From NCBI RefSeq assembly GCF_049942825.1, contig NZ_CP187970.1, forward strand, positions 5,952,001 through 6,016,000: DNA of 64,000 bases, written 5' to 3'. Within the stretch, counting starts at the first letter, position 1, and every line of letters begins with the position of its first letter. The notes beneath the pieces are model-generated. The model did not search any database. It saw only the letters and a list, made by a program, of their open reading frames with translations, and was not told where the DNA came from. A program made the position numbers and the translations under genes. Origin of the DNA: Paenibacillus_G sp049942825 (GTDB lineage Bacteria; Bacillota; Bacilli; Paenibacillales; NBRC-103111). Shown piece after piece: positions 1 to 8,766 of this stretch.

Positions 1-201
1 AAGCCCTCGCTTCAATGCCTTACCGCCCAATGGCTGATGAACTGCGCGATCCTATCCGCAATCCGCAGACCGCCCTCCGAAATCCCCATCAAAGTTTTAC
101 GAAATCGCATAAAGCTTCGCCGCCAGGCAAACAGCTTACTTAATCAACACAGCGTTTATGACAAAAACGCACTACCGGAAGCCAAGCTCCCGGTCATAAC
201 T

Positions 202-240
202 AAAAGACCCGCCAGCCTCCAGCCGGAGACCGAGCGGGTC
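202..240 (-). terminator. Intrinsic terminator of the rRNA methyltransferase gene
   Basis: On the minus strand GACCCGC pairs with GCGGGTC around a second paired segment, and a TTTTA tract follows. It lies just past the stop codon at 264. The 200 bases to its left hold no gene I can support. Confidence 0.75.
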
Positions 241-263
241 CAAGCCCCCTTCCGAGCCTCCGC

Positions 264-1634
264 TTATCGGCGGCTGCGGACTTCAAAAATCGCGAACTTC
301 AGGTAATTGCCTTCGTCCACCCCTAGGATGCGCGGATGGTCTTTGGCCGCGTTGCGGAATTCCACCAGACGCAGCGTCTTGCCCGCATCCTGTGCGGCAG
401 ACAGCACGGTCTCGAGGAACAGCTCCGGCTTCATGTGGTACGAACAGCTCGCCGTAACGAGATAGCCGCCTTCGTTCACCAGCTTCATGCCGTGCAGGTT
501 GATGTCCTTGTAGCCCCGGCAGGCGCCTTCCACACTGCTGCGGGACTTGGCAAATGCCGGCGGGTCCAGGATGACGACGTCCCACGTGCGGCCTTGGCCC
601 TCCAGGCGAACCGACGTATCGACCTTCTTCTGCGCGGCCTGACCGCGCTCCTGCCGCTGGTCAAGCCCCTTCGCCTGCTGGCGGAGATAGTCGAACGCGT
701 CGGCGACGACGAACTCCACCCGGTCTCCGAAGCCGTTCAGCTCCACATTACCGCGGGCGGTCTCTACCGCATGCTCCGAGATATCGAGGCACGTTACCTT
801 CTTCGCTCCGTATTGGCAGGCATGAAGGGTGAAGCTGCCCGTATGGGAGAAGCACTCTAGGACCGTCGCGCCATCCCAGTACGGGAACGTCACTTCCTTG
901 CCGCTCTTGTTGACCGGCACGAGCTTGGATGTACCGTCGTCCAGCACGAGCGGCTTCACTTCGATACCGCTGCGGCGGCCCCAGCCCTTCATCAGGGGAG
1001 CGATGGCCGCCCGATTTTCCCGCTGATCGAAGAAATAGCCGGTCTTCTGGCCCTCTTCGATATCAACCTGCATCAGCAGCCCGTTCTCACGGATCGTAAT
1101 ATGCCGCGGGGCTTCCCCGTAGATCAGCCCTTTGCGCTGGTCCAGCCCTTCCAGTCCCCGGACCGAAACGTCGCTGCGTTCGTAGATGCCGGCTGGAGCC
1201 ATCACTTCGACCAGTGCGGCAACCAGGGCTTCCCGCGCGCGCTCCATGCCGAGCGTCAGAATCTGGACGACCAGCACATCCTCGAACTTGTCGACGATGA
1301 GCCCCGGGAGAAAGTCCGCCTCTCCATAGACCAGACGGTAGGAACGCGTATCCGGCAAAAACCGTTCCCGGTGCTCCCTGCAGTCCTGCAGACGGCGGAC
1401 GAACCACTCGCGGGTAAGCTCCTCGATCGGCTCCAGCGAGACGATCCGCACAGCGAGCTGGGAAGCGGGGTTGTAGTAGCCGGTTGCCAAATACTGCCCA
1501 TTGGCCGCATGCACGGCGATAAGCCCGCCGGGCACCGCTTCGCCGTCCACACGGTCAATCTCGGACTGGTACACCCAGGGATGACCTTCTTCCAGCCTCT
1601 TCTTGCGCTTTTTCTGTAAAACCACTACGGCCAT
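264..1634 (-). CDS. Class I SAM-dependent rRNA methyltransferase (RlmI/YwbD family)
   Basis: A 456-residue protein with an N-terminal PUA-like RNA-binding domain (about 1-75) and a Rossmann methyltransferase domain (about 255-450). The SAM-binding segment is near 258-285 (LECFSHTGSF, then CLDIS). The DPPAFAKS motif is at 357-364, and a cysteine in ASCSYH near 397 suits a 5-methylcytosine enzyme. The family methylates 23S rRNA; E. coli RlmI modifies C1962, and the exact target here is inferred. It is longer than the usual ~395 residues because of two extra polar segments (about 217-250 and 322-348). The start is set by a GGAGG seven bases before ATG. It sits alone with its own terminator. Confidence 0.88.
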   Translation of the reverse strand: MAVVVLQKKRKKRLEEGHPWVYQSEIDRVDGEAVPGGLIAVHAANGQYLATGYYNPASQLAVRIVSLEPIEELTREWFVRRLQDCREHRERFLPDTRSYRLVYGEADFLPGLIVDKFEDVLVVQILTLGMERAREALVAALVEVMAPAGIYERSDVSVRGLEGLDQRKGLIYGEAPRHITIRENGLLMQVDIEEGQKTGYFFDQRENRAAIAPLMKGWGRRSGIEVKPLVLDDGTSKLVPVNKSGKEVTFPYWDGATVLECFSHTGSFTLHACQYGAKKVTCLDISEHAVETARGNVELNGFGDRVEFVVADAFDYLRQQAKGLDQRQERGQAAQKKVDTSVRLEGQGRTWDVVILDPPAFAKSRSSVEGACRGYKDINLHGMKLVNEGGYLVTASCSYHMKPELFLETVLSAAQDAGKTLRLVEFRNAAKDHPRILGVDEGNYLKFAIFEVRSRR

Positions 1635-1778
1635 AATACAGCCTCCAATTTCTTTTGTAGGACGTAATCCCTTCCAGCCCGCAGGAACAGAGCAGCCGCA
1701 GGCAGCATCCTCATCCGCCTGCGGCCTGAACCCGTGGGATTATCCTTTTATGTAATGTCCATCAGACCGCCGCCCGAT

Positions 1779-2207
1779 TCAGCCCACTTGGAACCCGAGC
1801 GCAGACAGCGCTTTTTGCAGCACCGTATCGTTGTTGCCGTAGCCCGACTGCTTCTGCTGGTGCCACGCTTCCATCGGATGAAGCCACTCGACGCCCCGAA
1901 TCTCTTCCACCTGTGCCTGCAGCGTCCCGCCCGTTGCTTCCACGAGGTAGTAGTGCACCTCTTTGTCGACCACGCCTACACCGCTGAGCGTAAACTGGTA
2001 CGTGATGGTCTCGAGCGGCTCCCGTATCGTGCCGGTGATCCCCGTCTCCTCCAGAATCTCGCGCAGCGCCGTCTCCTCGACGGTTTCGCCGGGCTCCATC
2101 TTTCCTTTGGGCAGGGTGATCTTGCCGTAGCGGTCCTGGATCATCTGCACCTGAATGCCGCCTTCAGCCTTGCGATACACCACGCCACCCGCTGAAATTT
2201 CTTTCAT
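1779..2207 (-). CDS. NUDIX hydrolase
   Basis: A 142-residue Nudix protein that hydrolyses a nucleoside diphosphate linked to another group; the substrate cannot be read from sequence. The Nudix box is perfect: G35, E41, R49-E50, E53-E54 and G56. I start at the ATG at 2207, preceded by AAGGGTGG, which gives the usual N-terminus MKEISAGGVVY; a start 13 codons upstream is possible but has no comparable site. A GC-rich inverted repeat (GCCGCAGGC/GCCTGCGGC, 1692-1728) lies downstream but lacks a T-run. Its neighbours are RNA-modification genes with no visible link. Confidence 0.88.
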   Translation of the reverse strand: MKEISAGGVVYRKAEGGIQVQMIQDRYGKITLPKGKMEPGETVEETALREILEETGITGTIREPLETITYQFTLSGVGVVDKEVHYYLVEATGGTLQAQVEEIRGVEWLHPMEAWHQQKQSGYGNNDTVLQKALSALGFQVG

Positions 2208-2345
2208 GTAACCACCCTTCCGTCTCCAAAATGGAAAAGACCCCATCCGCTGATCCGGGACCGGCGAAACCGCCCTCCCCGGCCCAGCAGATGAAATCCT
2301 TCTGTTTATTCACATCAAGACCGGTCAGCTCATGAGCCTCCGATG

Positions 2346-3752
2346 TCAGACAATCGCTTTGGCCGCCTGACCCGGAATCGACTCAGCTGCGCTCTGTGCC
2401 GCCTGTCTCTTCGGCAGGGTAACCACGCCCGCTTCGCTCGGCACTTCGACGAGCGTCCCCCGGCATTCGTTCACACCCGCTTCCGTGACCCGTACGCGGC
2501 ATACGCGGCCGATCCACTCTTCGCTGCCTTCGAACACGAGCTGCAGGTAGTTGTCCGAATAGCCCATCACCAGGCCGCTGCCCGGCTGGCCCTTGTAGTC
2601 GCGCTCCGGAATGACCTCCAGCACGTCGCCGACAAAACGCTCGGCATAAGCGAGCTGCATCCGCTCCGACAGGTCGATCAGCTCATGAACGCGGGCATTC
2701 TTGATCTCCTCGTCCACCTGGTCCTCCATCCGTGCGGCCGGCGTACCGGTCCGCTTCGAGTAAGGGAACACGTGCATTTCGGAGAAGCCCATCCGCTCCA
2801 TGAAGGCATAGCCTTCGCGGAACATTTCTTCGGTCTCGCCCGGGAAGCCTACAATCACGTCCGTCGTGATGGCCACGCCCGGCATGATGCGGTGGATGTG
2901 CTCGATCTTCGCCGCGAATTCGGCGGTCGTGTACTTGCGGCGCATCCGCTTCAGCACCTCGTCACTGCCCGCCTGCAGGGGAATGTGCAGGTGGCGCGCG
3001 ATTTTGCCGGACTTCTGAAGCACCTCGAGCACCTCGTCGGTGATCTGACTCGCTTCGATCGACGAGATCCGGATCCGCTTCAGGCCCTCGACCTTATCGA
3101 GATCCCACAGCAGCTTCGCGAGGCTGTAGTCTTCCATGTCCTCGCCGTAGCCGCCGGTATGGATGCCCGTCAGGACGATCTCCTGGAAGCCGGACTCGAC
3201 CAGCATCTTGGCCTGGCTGATGACGCTCTGCGGCTCCCGGCTGCGCATGAGGCCGCGGGACCACGGGATAATACAGAAGGTGCAGAAATTGTTGCAGCCT
3301 TCCTGAATCTTGAGGAATGCGCGGGTCCGGTCGGCAAAATCCGGCACGTCCAGCTCCTCGAACGCCCGCGTCTTCATGATGTTGCGCACCGCGTTGATCG
3401 GCTGGCGCTCCGTTTCGATCTGCTTCACGAGCGTCATGATCTTGTCGCGGTCCTGTGTCCCGATGACGAGATCCACGCCCGGAATCGCCAGGATCTCCGC
3501 AGGAGACGTCTGGGCGTAGCAGCCTGTCACCGCCACGATCGCCTCCGGATTACGGCGGACCGCCCGGCGGATCATCTGGCGGCTCTTCTTGTCGCCGGTG
3601 TTGGTTACCGTGCAGGTGTTGATAACATACACGTCGGCCGTCGATTCAAAATCGACCTGCTCGTACCCTTCCTGCTTAAACAGCTGCCAGATCGCTTCCG
3701 TATCGTAGAAGTTTACCTTGCAGCCCAGTGTGTGAAAAGCGACTGTTGCCAT
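2346..3752 (-). CDS. mtaB: tRNA t6A37 methylthiotransferase MtaB
   Basis: A radical-SAM methylthiotransferase that converts t6A37 of tRNA to ms2t6A. The 468 residues show all three domains. The N-terminal MTTase domain has cysteines C11, C47 and C78 for one 4Fe-4S cluster. The radical-SAM core has C153-x3-C157-x2-C160 for the second cluster. A C-terminal TRAM RNA-binding domain covers about 375-440. The ATG directly abuts the rsmE stop codon (GAGTAAATG), and its ribosome site lies in the end of rsmE, so the two are probably translationally coupled. B. subtilis has the same prmA-rsmE-mtaB order (yqeT-yqeU-yqeV). Confidence 0.95.
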   Translation of the reverse strand: MATVAFHTLGCKVNFYDTEAIWQLFKQEGYEQVDFESTADVYVINTCTVTNTGDKKSRQMIRRAVRRNPEAIVAVTGCYAQTSPAEILAIPGVDLVIGTQDRDKIMTLVKQIETERQPINAVRNIMKTRAFEELDVPDFADRTRAFLKIQEGCNNFCTFCIIPWSRGLMRSREPQSVISQAKMLVESGFQEIVLTGIHTGGYGEDMEDYSLAKLLWDLDKVEGLKRIRISSIEASQITDEVLEVLQKSGKIARHLHIPLQAGSDEVLKRMRRKYTTAEFAAKIEHIHRIMPGVAITTDVIVGFPGETEEMFREGYAFMERMGFSEMHVFPYSKRTGTPAARMEDQVDEEIKNARVHELIDLSERMQLAYAERFVGDVLEVIPERDYKGQPGSGLVMGYSDNYLQLVFEGSEEWIGRVCRVRVTEAGVNECRGTLVEVPSEAGVVTLPKRQAAQSAAESIPGQAAKAIV

Positions 3753-4523
3753 TTACTCTTCTCCTCCCATCTCTCCGGCTTCATATAAAATACAGGTCAG
3801 GCCCACCATCGCTGCCGTCTCCGTCCGCAGTATCCGTCTTCCGAGGGCGACGGGCCGGCAGCCTGCGTTCTCCGCCTCTATAGCCTCCCGCTCGCTGAAG
3901 CCGCCCTCCGGGCCGATAATGAGCAGCAGCTTCGCCCTGCCCTGCTCCGGCTTCCGTCCGGCAAGCAAGCCGCAGATCACCGACTTCAGCGCCTGCTCCC
4001 CCTGCTTCTCATAGCAGAAGAGAGCCGCGTCCGCTTCGGCTGCGAGCTCCATCAGGCTCTTCCACGTGCGGACACCTTCTACCGAAGGAACCCGGTTGCG
4101 GTGCGCCTGCTCCGCCGCCTCCTTGGCGATCTTCTGCCAGCGTTCGGTGCGTTTGCCTTCTTTTTTGCCGTCAAGCTGCACGACGGTCCGCTCCGAAGTG
4201 AACGGAATGAAGCGGGAAGCGCCGATCTCCGTGCCTTTTTGGATCACGAGCTCCATCTTGTCCCCCTTAGGGAGGCTCTGGGCCACCCAGACTTCCACCC
4301 GGGGTTCGTTCTCCATCGGGAGTTCTTCCGCGACTTCCGCCAGTACCTGGCCGCCTTCCAGCGTCTGGAGACGGACCAGCGCCTCCCGGCTCACACCGTC
4401 GCTGACGATGCATTCGTCGCCCGGACGGGCACGCATGACCTTGATCAGATGGTGCGCGTCATCGCCTGTAATCGTTACCGTCGTCCCGGCCCACTGCGCC
4501 GGCTCGATGAAATATCTCTGCAT
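3753..4523 (-). CDS. rsmE: 16S rRNA (uracil1498-N3)-methyltransferase RsmE
   Basis: A SPOUT-class methyltransferase of 256 residues making m3U1498 in 16S rRNA. The N-terminal PUA-like domain begins MQRYFIEPAQW. The C-terminal knotted domain has the SAM-binding IIGPEGGFSEREAIEA and the terminal LGRRILRTETAAM. Length is typical. It is followed without a gap by mtaB. The 133 bases upstream, towards the M50 gene, hold only a 20-codon open frame that I do not call. Confidence 0.95.
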   Translation of the reverse strand: MQRYFIEPAQWAGTTVTITGDDAHHLIKVMRARPGDECIVSDGVSREALVRLQTLEGGQVLAEVAEELPMENEPRVEVWVAQSLPKGDKMELVIQKGTEIGASRFIPFTSERTVVQLDGKKEGKRTERWQKIAKEAAEQAHRNRVPSVEGVRTWKSLMELAAEADAALFCYEKQGEQALKSVICGLLAGRKPEQGRAKLLLIIGPEGGFSEREAIEAENAGCRPVALGRRILRTETAAMVGLTCILYEAGEMGGEE

Positions 4524-4656
4524 GCGGATTACCCTTCATTCTTCAGCGAAAATAGTCAGACCGCTTGTACACGGGAATCATGTAGAAACGGTCATCCTCC
4601 ATCATACACGTTTTGCGCCGGGAATACCAGCACTCCCATCATTCTCCTCCGGAAGC

Positions 4657-5334
4657 CTACTTCATTCCAAGCAGGCCGGCCGCCAGCGATTGGATCCCAT
4701 TCAGGATCGGTCCCTGCAAGGCGAAGATCGGACCGAGGGTCACGGCACGCAGCGGCGGGATGAAGAACATGAGCAGGATTGCGTAGAAGAGCCACTGCTC
4801 ATAGGGCTTTACCTTCATCATGACGCGCTGCGGAAGCAGATCCTCCAGAATCCGGTACCCGTCCAGCGGCGGGAATGGAATCAGGTTCAAGATGAAGAGC
4901 AGCACGTTCAGGCTGACCAAGTAGTTGAAGAACAGAGACAGGGCGTCCCTGACTCCCACCGAAGCACCGGTCAGCACACCGAAGCGGATCAGAGCAAAAT
5001 AAATGAGAACCGAAATCAAAGCGAGCACCAGGTTGCTTACCGGCCCGGCCACCGAGACCAGGATGCCCATCAGCCGGGGGGAAGCGAAGCGGCTCCGGTT
5101 CACGAGAACCGGCTTCGCCCATCCGATGCCGATGATCAAAAAGAAGATCGTCCCGAGCACATCTAAGTGCACCCGGGGGTTGAGCGTCACCCGGCCCATC
5201 GAACGGGGCGTGGGGTCCCCGAATTTATCGGCCAGGATGGCGTGCGAGAACTCGTGTACGGTGAACCCGAGCAGCAGCGCCAGGAATACAAACGGCAGGT
5301 GATCTACGGGATAGGCCAAAAAGTTCAAATCCAC
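4657..5334 (-). CDS. Site-2 protease family (M50) membrane metalloprotease
   Basis: A 225-residue intramembrane zinc protease of the compact S2P/YwhC-like group. The HEFSH motif at about 27-31 sits in the first membrane segment (GFTVHEFSHAILADK) and supplies the catalytic glutamate and two zinc histidines. The second conserved motif NLIPFPPLDGYRIL supplies the third ligand (Asp). About five hydrophobic segments are visible and there is no PDZ domain. The start is GTG, with a GTAGGTG ribosome site overlapping the prmA stop codon, so expression is probably coupled to prmA. Not found at this position in B. subtilis. Substrate unknown. Confidence 0.85.
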   Translation of the reverse strand: MDLNFLAYPVDHLPFVFLALLLGFTVHEFSHAILADKFGDPTPRSMGRVTLNPRVHLDVLGTIFFLIIGIGWAKPVLVNRSRFASPRLMGILVSVAGPVSNLVLALISVLIYFALIRFGVLTGASVGVRDALSLFFNYLVSLNVLLFILNLIPFPPLDGYRILEDLLPQRVMMKVKPYEQWLFYAILLMFFIPPLRAVTLGPIFALQGPILNGIQSLAAGLLGMK

Positions 5335-5342
5335 GAGGGCAC

Positions 5343-6317
<975 letters not shown>

Positions 6318-6448
6318 AGTCGTCCCTCCTCTAGTTCACTTCAGCGTTTTTGGCTGCATACTCGGCTTCCTACATCTTTCTTCCAACATGCATAACTCCT
6401 AGTATACAACAAGATGGGTCCCCGGTAAAAATATAGGGCCGAAGTCAT

Positions 6449-6491
6449 AAAAAACGGCCCCCCGCATGATCGTGATCATGCGAAGAACCGT
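6449..6491 (-). terminator. Terminator after the small 6.5-kb gene
   Basis: On the minus strand ACGG and CGCATGATC pair with GATCATGCG and CCGT, followed by a T-run (CCGTTTTTT). It closes the yfhD-like/131-residue gene pair and separates it from prmA. Confidence 0.75.
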
Positions 6492-6531
6492 TGTGAACTG
6501 CCGTACGGGGGACATGGGAACTGAGGGTGCA

Positions 6532-6927
6532 CTAAGCGGTCCCGCCGGCTTCCCGGATAATGTGCCTCGCCAGTTCCGCCGAGGACTCGTCGATGATGAC
6601 CGTCAGCAGCGTATCGCGGCGCGACACATCCTCCTGGGAGAAGGATTCCATGACGTCGGCCATGGACCCGCCGAAGCCGCTGGCATCCGTCTCGGTTGCG
6701 GCGAGGATGCCCGAATTGCGATCGAGCCCCGAAGCGCCGAGAGTCAAATATCCCAGCGACGGAATATTGCCGGTAATCGGGTTCATCGTTTCCTGGACGC
6801 CCGGGCCCGGATACTCGCCGAACCGGTCCACGCGCACTTCCGAAGCGCGCAGCGCCTTCAGCTTTCCAACACAGCTCTCGGCCTGCGCCGGAGAATGAAA
6901 ATAGGCCATGATGCTCTGCTCTGCCAT
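6532..6927 (-). CDS. Small protein of unknown function, general-stress-like fold
   Basis: A 131-residue protein I do not recognise with certainty. It has an N-terminal beta-alpha segment (SIMAYFHSPAQAESCVGKLK), a glycine- and serine-rich middle with ITGNIPSLGYLTLG, and a C-terminal beta-alpha segment (TLLTVIIDESSAELARHII). This layout resembles the YflT/GsiB-neighbour general stress proteins, but the link is weak. AAGGGA precedes the ATG by eight bases. It begins 15 bases after the yfhD-like gene and shares its terminator, so the two probably form one transcript. Both are inserted between dnaJ and prmA. Confidence 0.7.
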   Translation of the reverse strand: MAEQSIMAYFHSPAQAESCVGKLKALRASEVRVDRFGEYPGPGVQETMNPITGNIPSLGYLTLGASGLDRNSGILAATETDASGFGGSMADVMESFSQEDVSRRDTLLTVIIDESSAELARHIIREAGGTA

Positions 6928-6942
6928 TGGCTCTATCCCTTC

Positions 6943-7092
6943 CTATTCCCGCTCTTGTCTGGCATCAGCCAGATCGGCGCGTTCCTGCGCTTCCAAGTCA
7001 TTGGCATCCGCCAGCTCGCTGGAGAATTCGACATCCTCATTCTTGGCGATAGGCAGCTGATGATTAGACCTCTCCTGATTTCCGCGACTCAT
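6943..7092 (-). CDS. YfhD-family small protein
   Basis: A 49-residue acidic, charged protein. The C-terminal half (DVEFSSELADANDLEAQERA) matches the pattern of B. subtilis YfhD, a short protein of unknown function. The ATG at 7092 is chosen because GGGAG lies eight bases upstream and the N-terminus then fits the family. A longer frame reaches 7185 but adds residues unlike the family. It is first in a two-gene unit with the 131-residue gene. Upstream, GCATA and a GGACAATAC stretch resemble a forespore sigma promoter only weakly. Confidence 0.7.
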   Translation of the reverse strand: MSRGNQERSNHQLPIAKNEDVEFSSELADANDLEAQERADLADARQERE

Positions 7093-7266
7093 GGTGGACA
7101 CTCCCTTCCCTTCAATCTTGCGGATGAATGCCGCTTTGGTATTGTCCGCAATTTCGAGGGGAATATGCGCAGGACCGCAGCGCAAGCCTCGGCCTCCCCC
7201 AAAGATAAAACCTTATCACTGCGTGCTGAGTGTTGCTTTGGCGGGTGGGAGGGAAAGCAGCCGCTG

Positions 7267-7316
7267 TTGACCTCGTGGCCCATTGAATTGATTTAGAGGT
7301 TAGGACACGAGGTCAA
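7267..7316. repeat. 11-bp perfect inverted repeat, 28-base spacer
   Basis: TTGACCTCGTG at 7267-7277 is the exact reverse complement of CACGAGGTCAA at 7306-7316. No T-run follows on either strand, so it is not a standard terminator. Operator or mRNA stem are both possible. Confidence 0.6.
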
Positions 7317-7382
7317 AGGCGGCACGTAAACTTTCCACCCCCTACGCATTCCCCGGTTTGCGCTGCTCCCTGCTTTTAAAAA

Positions 7383-7420
7383 AATAAAAAACACGGCAGC
7401 TGGGTTACCGCTGCCGTGCT
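7383..7420 (-). terminator. Intrinsic terminator of dnaJ (end of heat-shock operon)
   Basis: On the minus strand GCACGGCAGC pairs with GCTGCCGTG, followed by TTTTTTATTTT. It ends the hrcA-chaperonin-grpE-dnaK-dnaJ unit about 60 bases after dnaJ. Confidence 0.85.
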
Positions 7421-7481
7421 CTTTTGGCGTGCTGGGCCATACTCATTGGCGCGAGAGGGAATATGCGCTCCCTACACCAAC

Positions 7482-8600
7482 TTAATCGCCCAGGAACGCT
7501 TTCTTCATCCGTTCGAAGATCGACTGGTTCTGCTCATGCGTATGCTCTCCGCTGGTGCGGGAGAACTCGCGGAGCAGCTCCTTCTGGTCCTCGTTCAGGC
7601 TCGTCGGCGTGACGACGACGACCTTGACGTGCTGGTCGCCTTGGCCGTAGCCGCGGAGGCGCGGCACGCCTTTGCCCTTCAGGCGGAAGTACGTATCCGT
7701 CTGGGTGCCCGCCGGAATCTTGAGCTTGACCTTCTCCGTCAGCGTCGGGATCTCGATCTCGTCGCCCAGCGCCGCCTGCACGAACGTCAGCGGCACCTCG
7801 CAGTAGATGTCGTCGCCTTCGCGCTCGAAGAAGTCATGCGGCTTCACGCGGAGCACTACGTACAGGTCGCCCGGAGGGCCCCCGCGGGTACCCCCTTCGC
7901 CTTCGCCCGAGACGCGGAGCTGGGCTCCGTCGTCCACGCCGGCCGGGATGTTCAGGTTGATCTTGCGCTGCTTCTTCACCTTGCCTGCGCCGTGGCAGGT
8001 AGAGCACTTGTCCTTGACGATCTGTCCCTGTCCTTGGCACGCGGAACAAACGCGGCGGTTCACGATGCGGCCGAACGCGGTGTTCTGCACAACTTCCTGC
8101 TGGCCGCTGCCGTGGCAGACGCCGCAGGTCTCCGGCTTCGTCCCAGGCTTAGCCCCGCTGCCGTGACACGTGTCGCAGTTCTCGGTCCGTGGAATCTGGA
8201 TGTCCGTCTTCTTGCCGAAGATCGCTTCCTTGAACTCGATGGTCATCGTGTACTGCAGGTCGTTGCCGCGCTGCGGCGCGTTCGGATTCCGGCGTCCGCC
8301 GCCCTGTCCTCCGAAGAACATGTCGAAGAGGTCACCGAAGCCGCCGAAGTCCTGTGCTCCGGCGCCGCCCATGCCCTGGTTCGGATCCACATGGCCGAAC
8401 CGGTCGTACTGGGCCTTGCGCTGGTCATCGCTGAGCACGTCGTAGGCTTCTTTGGCTTCCTTGAATTTCGATTCGGCGTCAGCCGCTTTATTGACATCCG
8501 GGTGGTACTGGCGGGCAAGCTTTCGGTACGCTTTCTTGATATCTTCCTGCGAAGCGTCCTTGCCGACCCCCAGCACCTCATAGAAATCACGTTTGCTCAT
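7482..8600 (-). CDS. dnaJ: Molecular chaperone DnaJ (Hsp40)
   Basis: Co-chaperone that stimulates DnaK ATPase and delivers clients. 372 residues: J domain (1-70) with HPD at 33-35; a Gly/Phe-rich linker (about 75-115); four zinc-finger repeats CDTCHGSG, CGVCHGSG, CSACQGQG and CSTCHGAG (about 143-210); and the C-terminal substrate-binding domains. The ATG at 8600 follows AGGAGTGG; the upstream in-frame extension lacks family similarity. It is the last gene of the CIRCE-controlled operon. A perfect 11-bp hairpin lies between dnaK and dnaJ. Confidence 0.98.
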   Translation of the reverse strand: MSKRDFYEVLGVGKDASQEDIKKAYRKLARQYHPDVNKAADAESKFKEAKEAYDVLSDDQRKAQYDRFGHVDPNQGMGGAGAQDFGGFGDLFDMFFGGQGGGRRNPNAPQRGNDLQYTMTIEFKEAIFGKKTDIQIPRTENCDTCHGSGAKPGTKPETCGVCHGSGQQEVVQNTAFGRIVNRRVCSACQGQGQIVKDKCSTCHGAGKVKKQRKINLNIPAGVDDGAQLRVSGEGEGGTRGGPPGDLYVVLRVKPHDFFEREGDDIYCEVPLTFVQAALGDEIEIPTLTEKVKLKIPAGTQTDTYFRLKGKGVPRLRGYGQGDQHVKVVVVTPTSLNEDQKELLREFSRTSGEHTHEQNQSIFERMKKAFLGD

Positions 8601-8706
8601 CGTTCCACTCCTACTCCCAGGGCTGGCAAGGCTCCGGCAAGGCGGACCCATCCATCTGTCCGCACCCGGCCGGCCTACCTCCCACACCCATCTTCTACAG
8701 ACGGAA

Positions 8707-8733
8707 AGTCAAAGCCGGCGTGCGGCTTTGACT
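8707..8733 (-). other. dnaK-dnaJ intercistronic hairpin
   Basis: AGTCAAAGCCG pairs perfectly with CGGCTTTGACT around a five-base loop. Only three T residues follow on the minus strand, so full termination is unlikely. It may partly attenuate readthrough or protect the 3' end of dnaK mRNA (inference). Confidence 0.6.
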
Positions 8734-8766
8734 CCCCCTTGTACTATGCTAATGCTAACATACCTC

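Larger units (their letters stand above)
7093..7481. other. Gene-free spacer between dnaJ and the yfhD-like gene
   Basis: 389 bases with no supportable gene. It holds the dnaJ terminator (7383-7420), a perfect 11-base inverted repeat (7267-7277 and 7306-7316), a small GATAAAACCTTATC palindrome near 7205, and presumably the promoter of the yfhD-like unit. Confidence 0.6.

Noticed and set aside
37..306. 89-codon plus-strand frame at the left edge
   Set aside because: It runs through the terminator of the rRNA methyltransferase gene, has no ribosome site and no similarity to any family I know.
2343..3788. 481-codon plus-strand frame opposite mtaB
   Set aside because: An exact antisense shadow of a well-supported gene in GC-rich DNA. 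Residue composition (His, Arg, Leu) is typical of such shadows.
4543..4605. 20-codon frame between the M50 gene and rsmE
   Set aside because: No ribosome site before its ATG and too short to judge.
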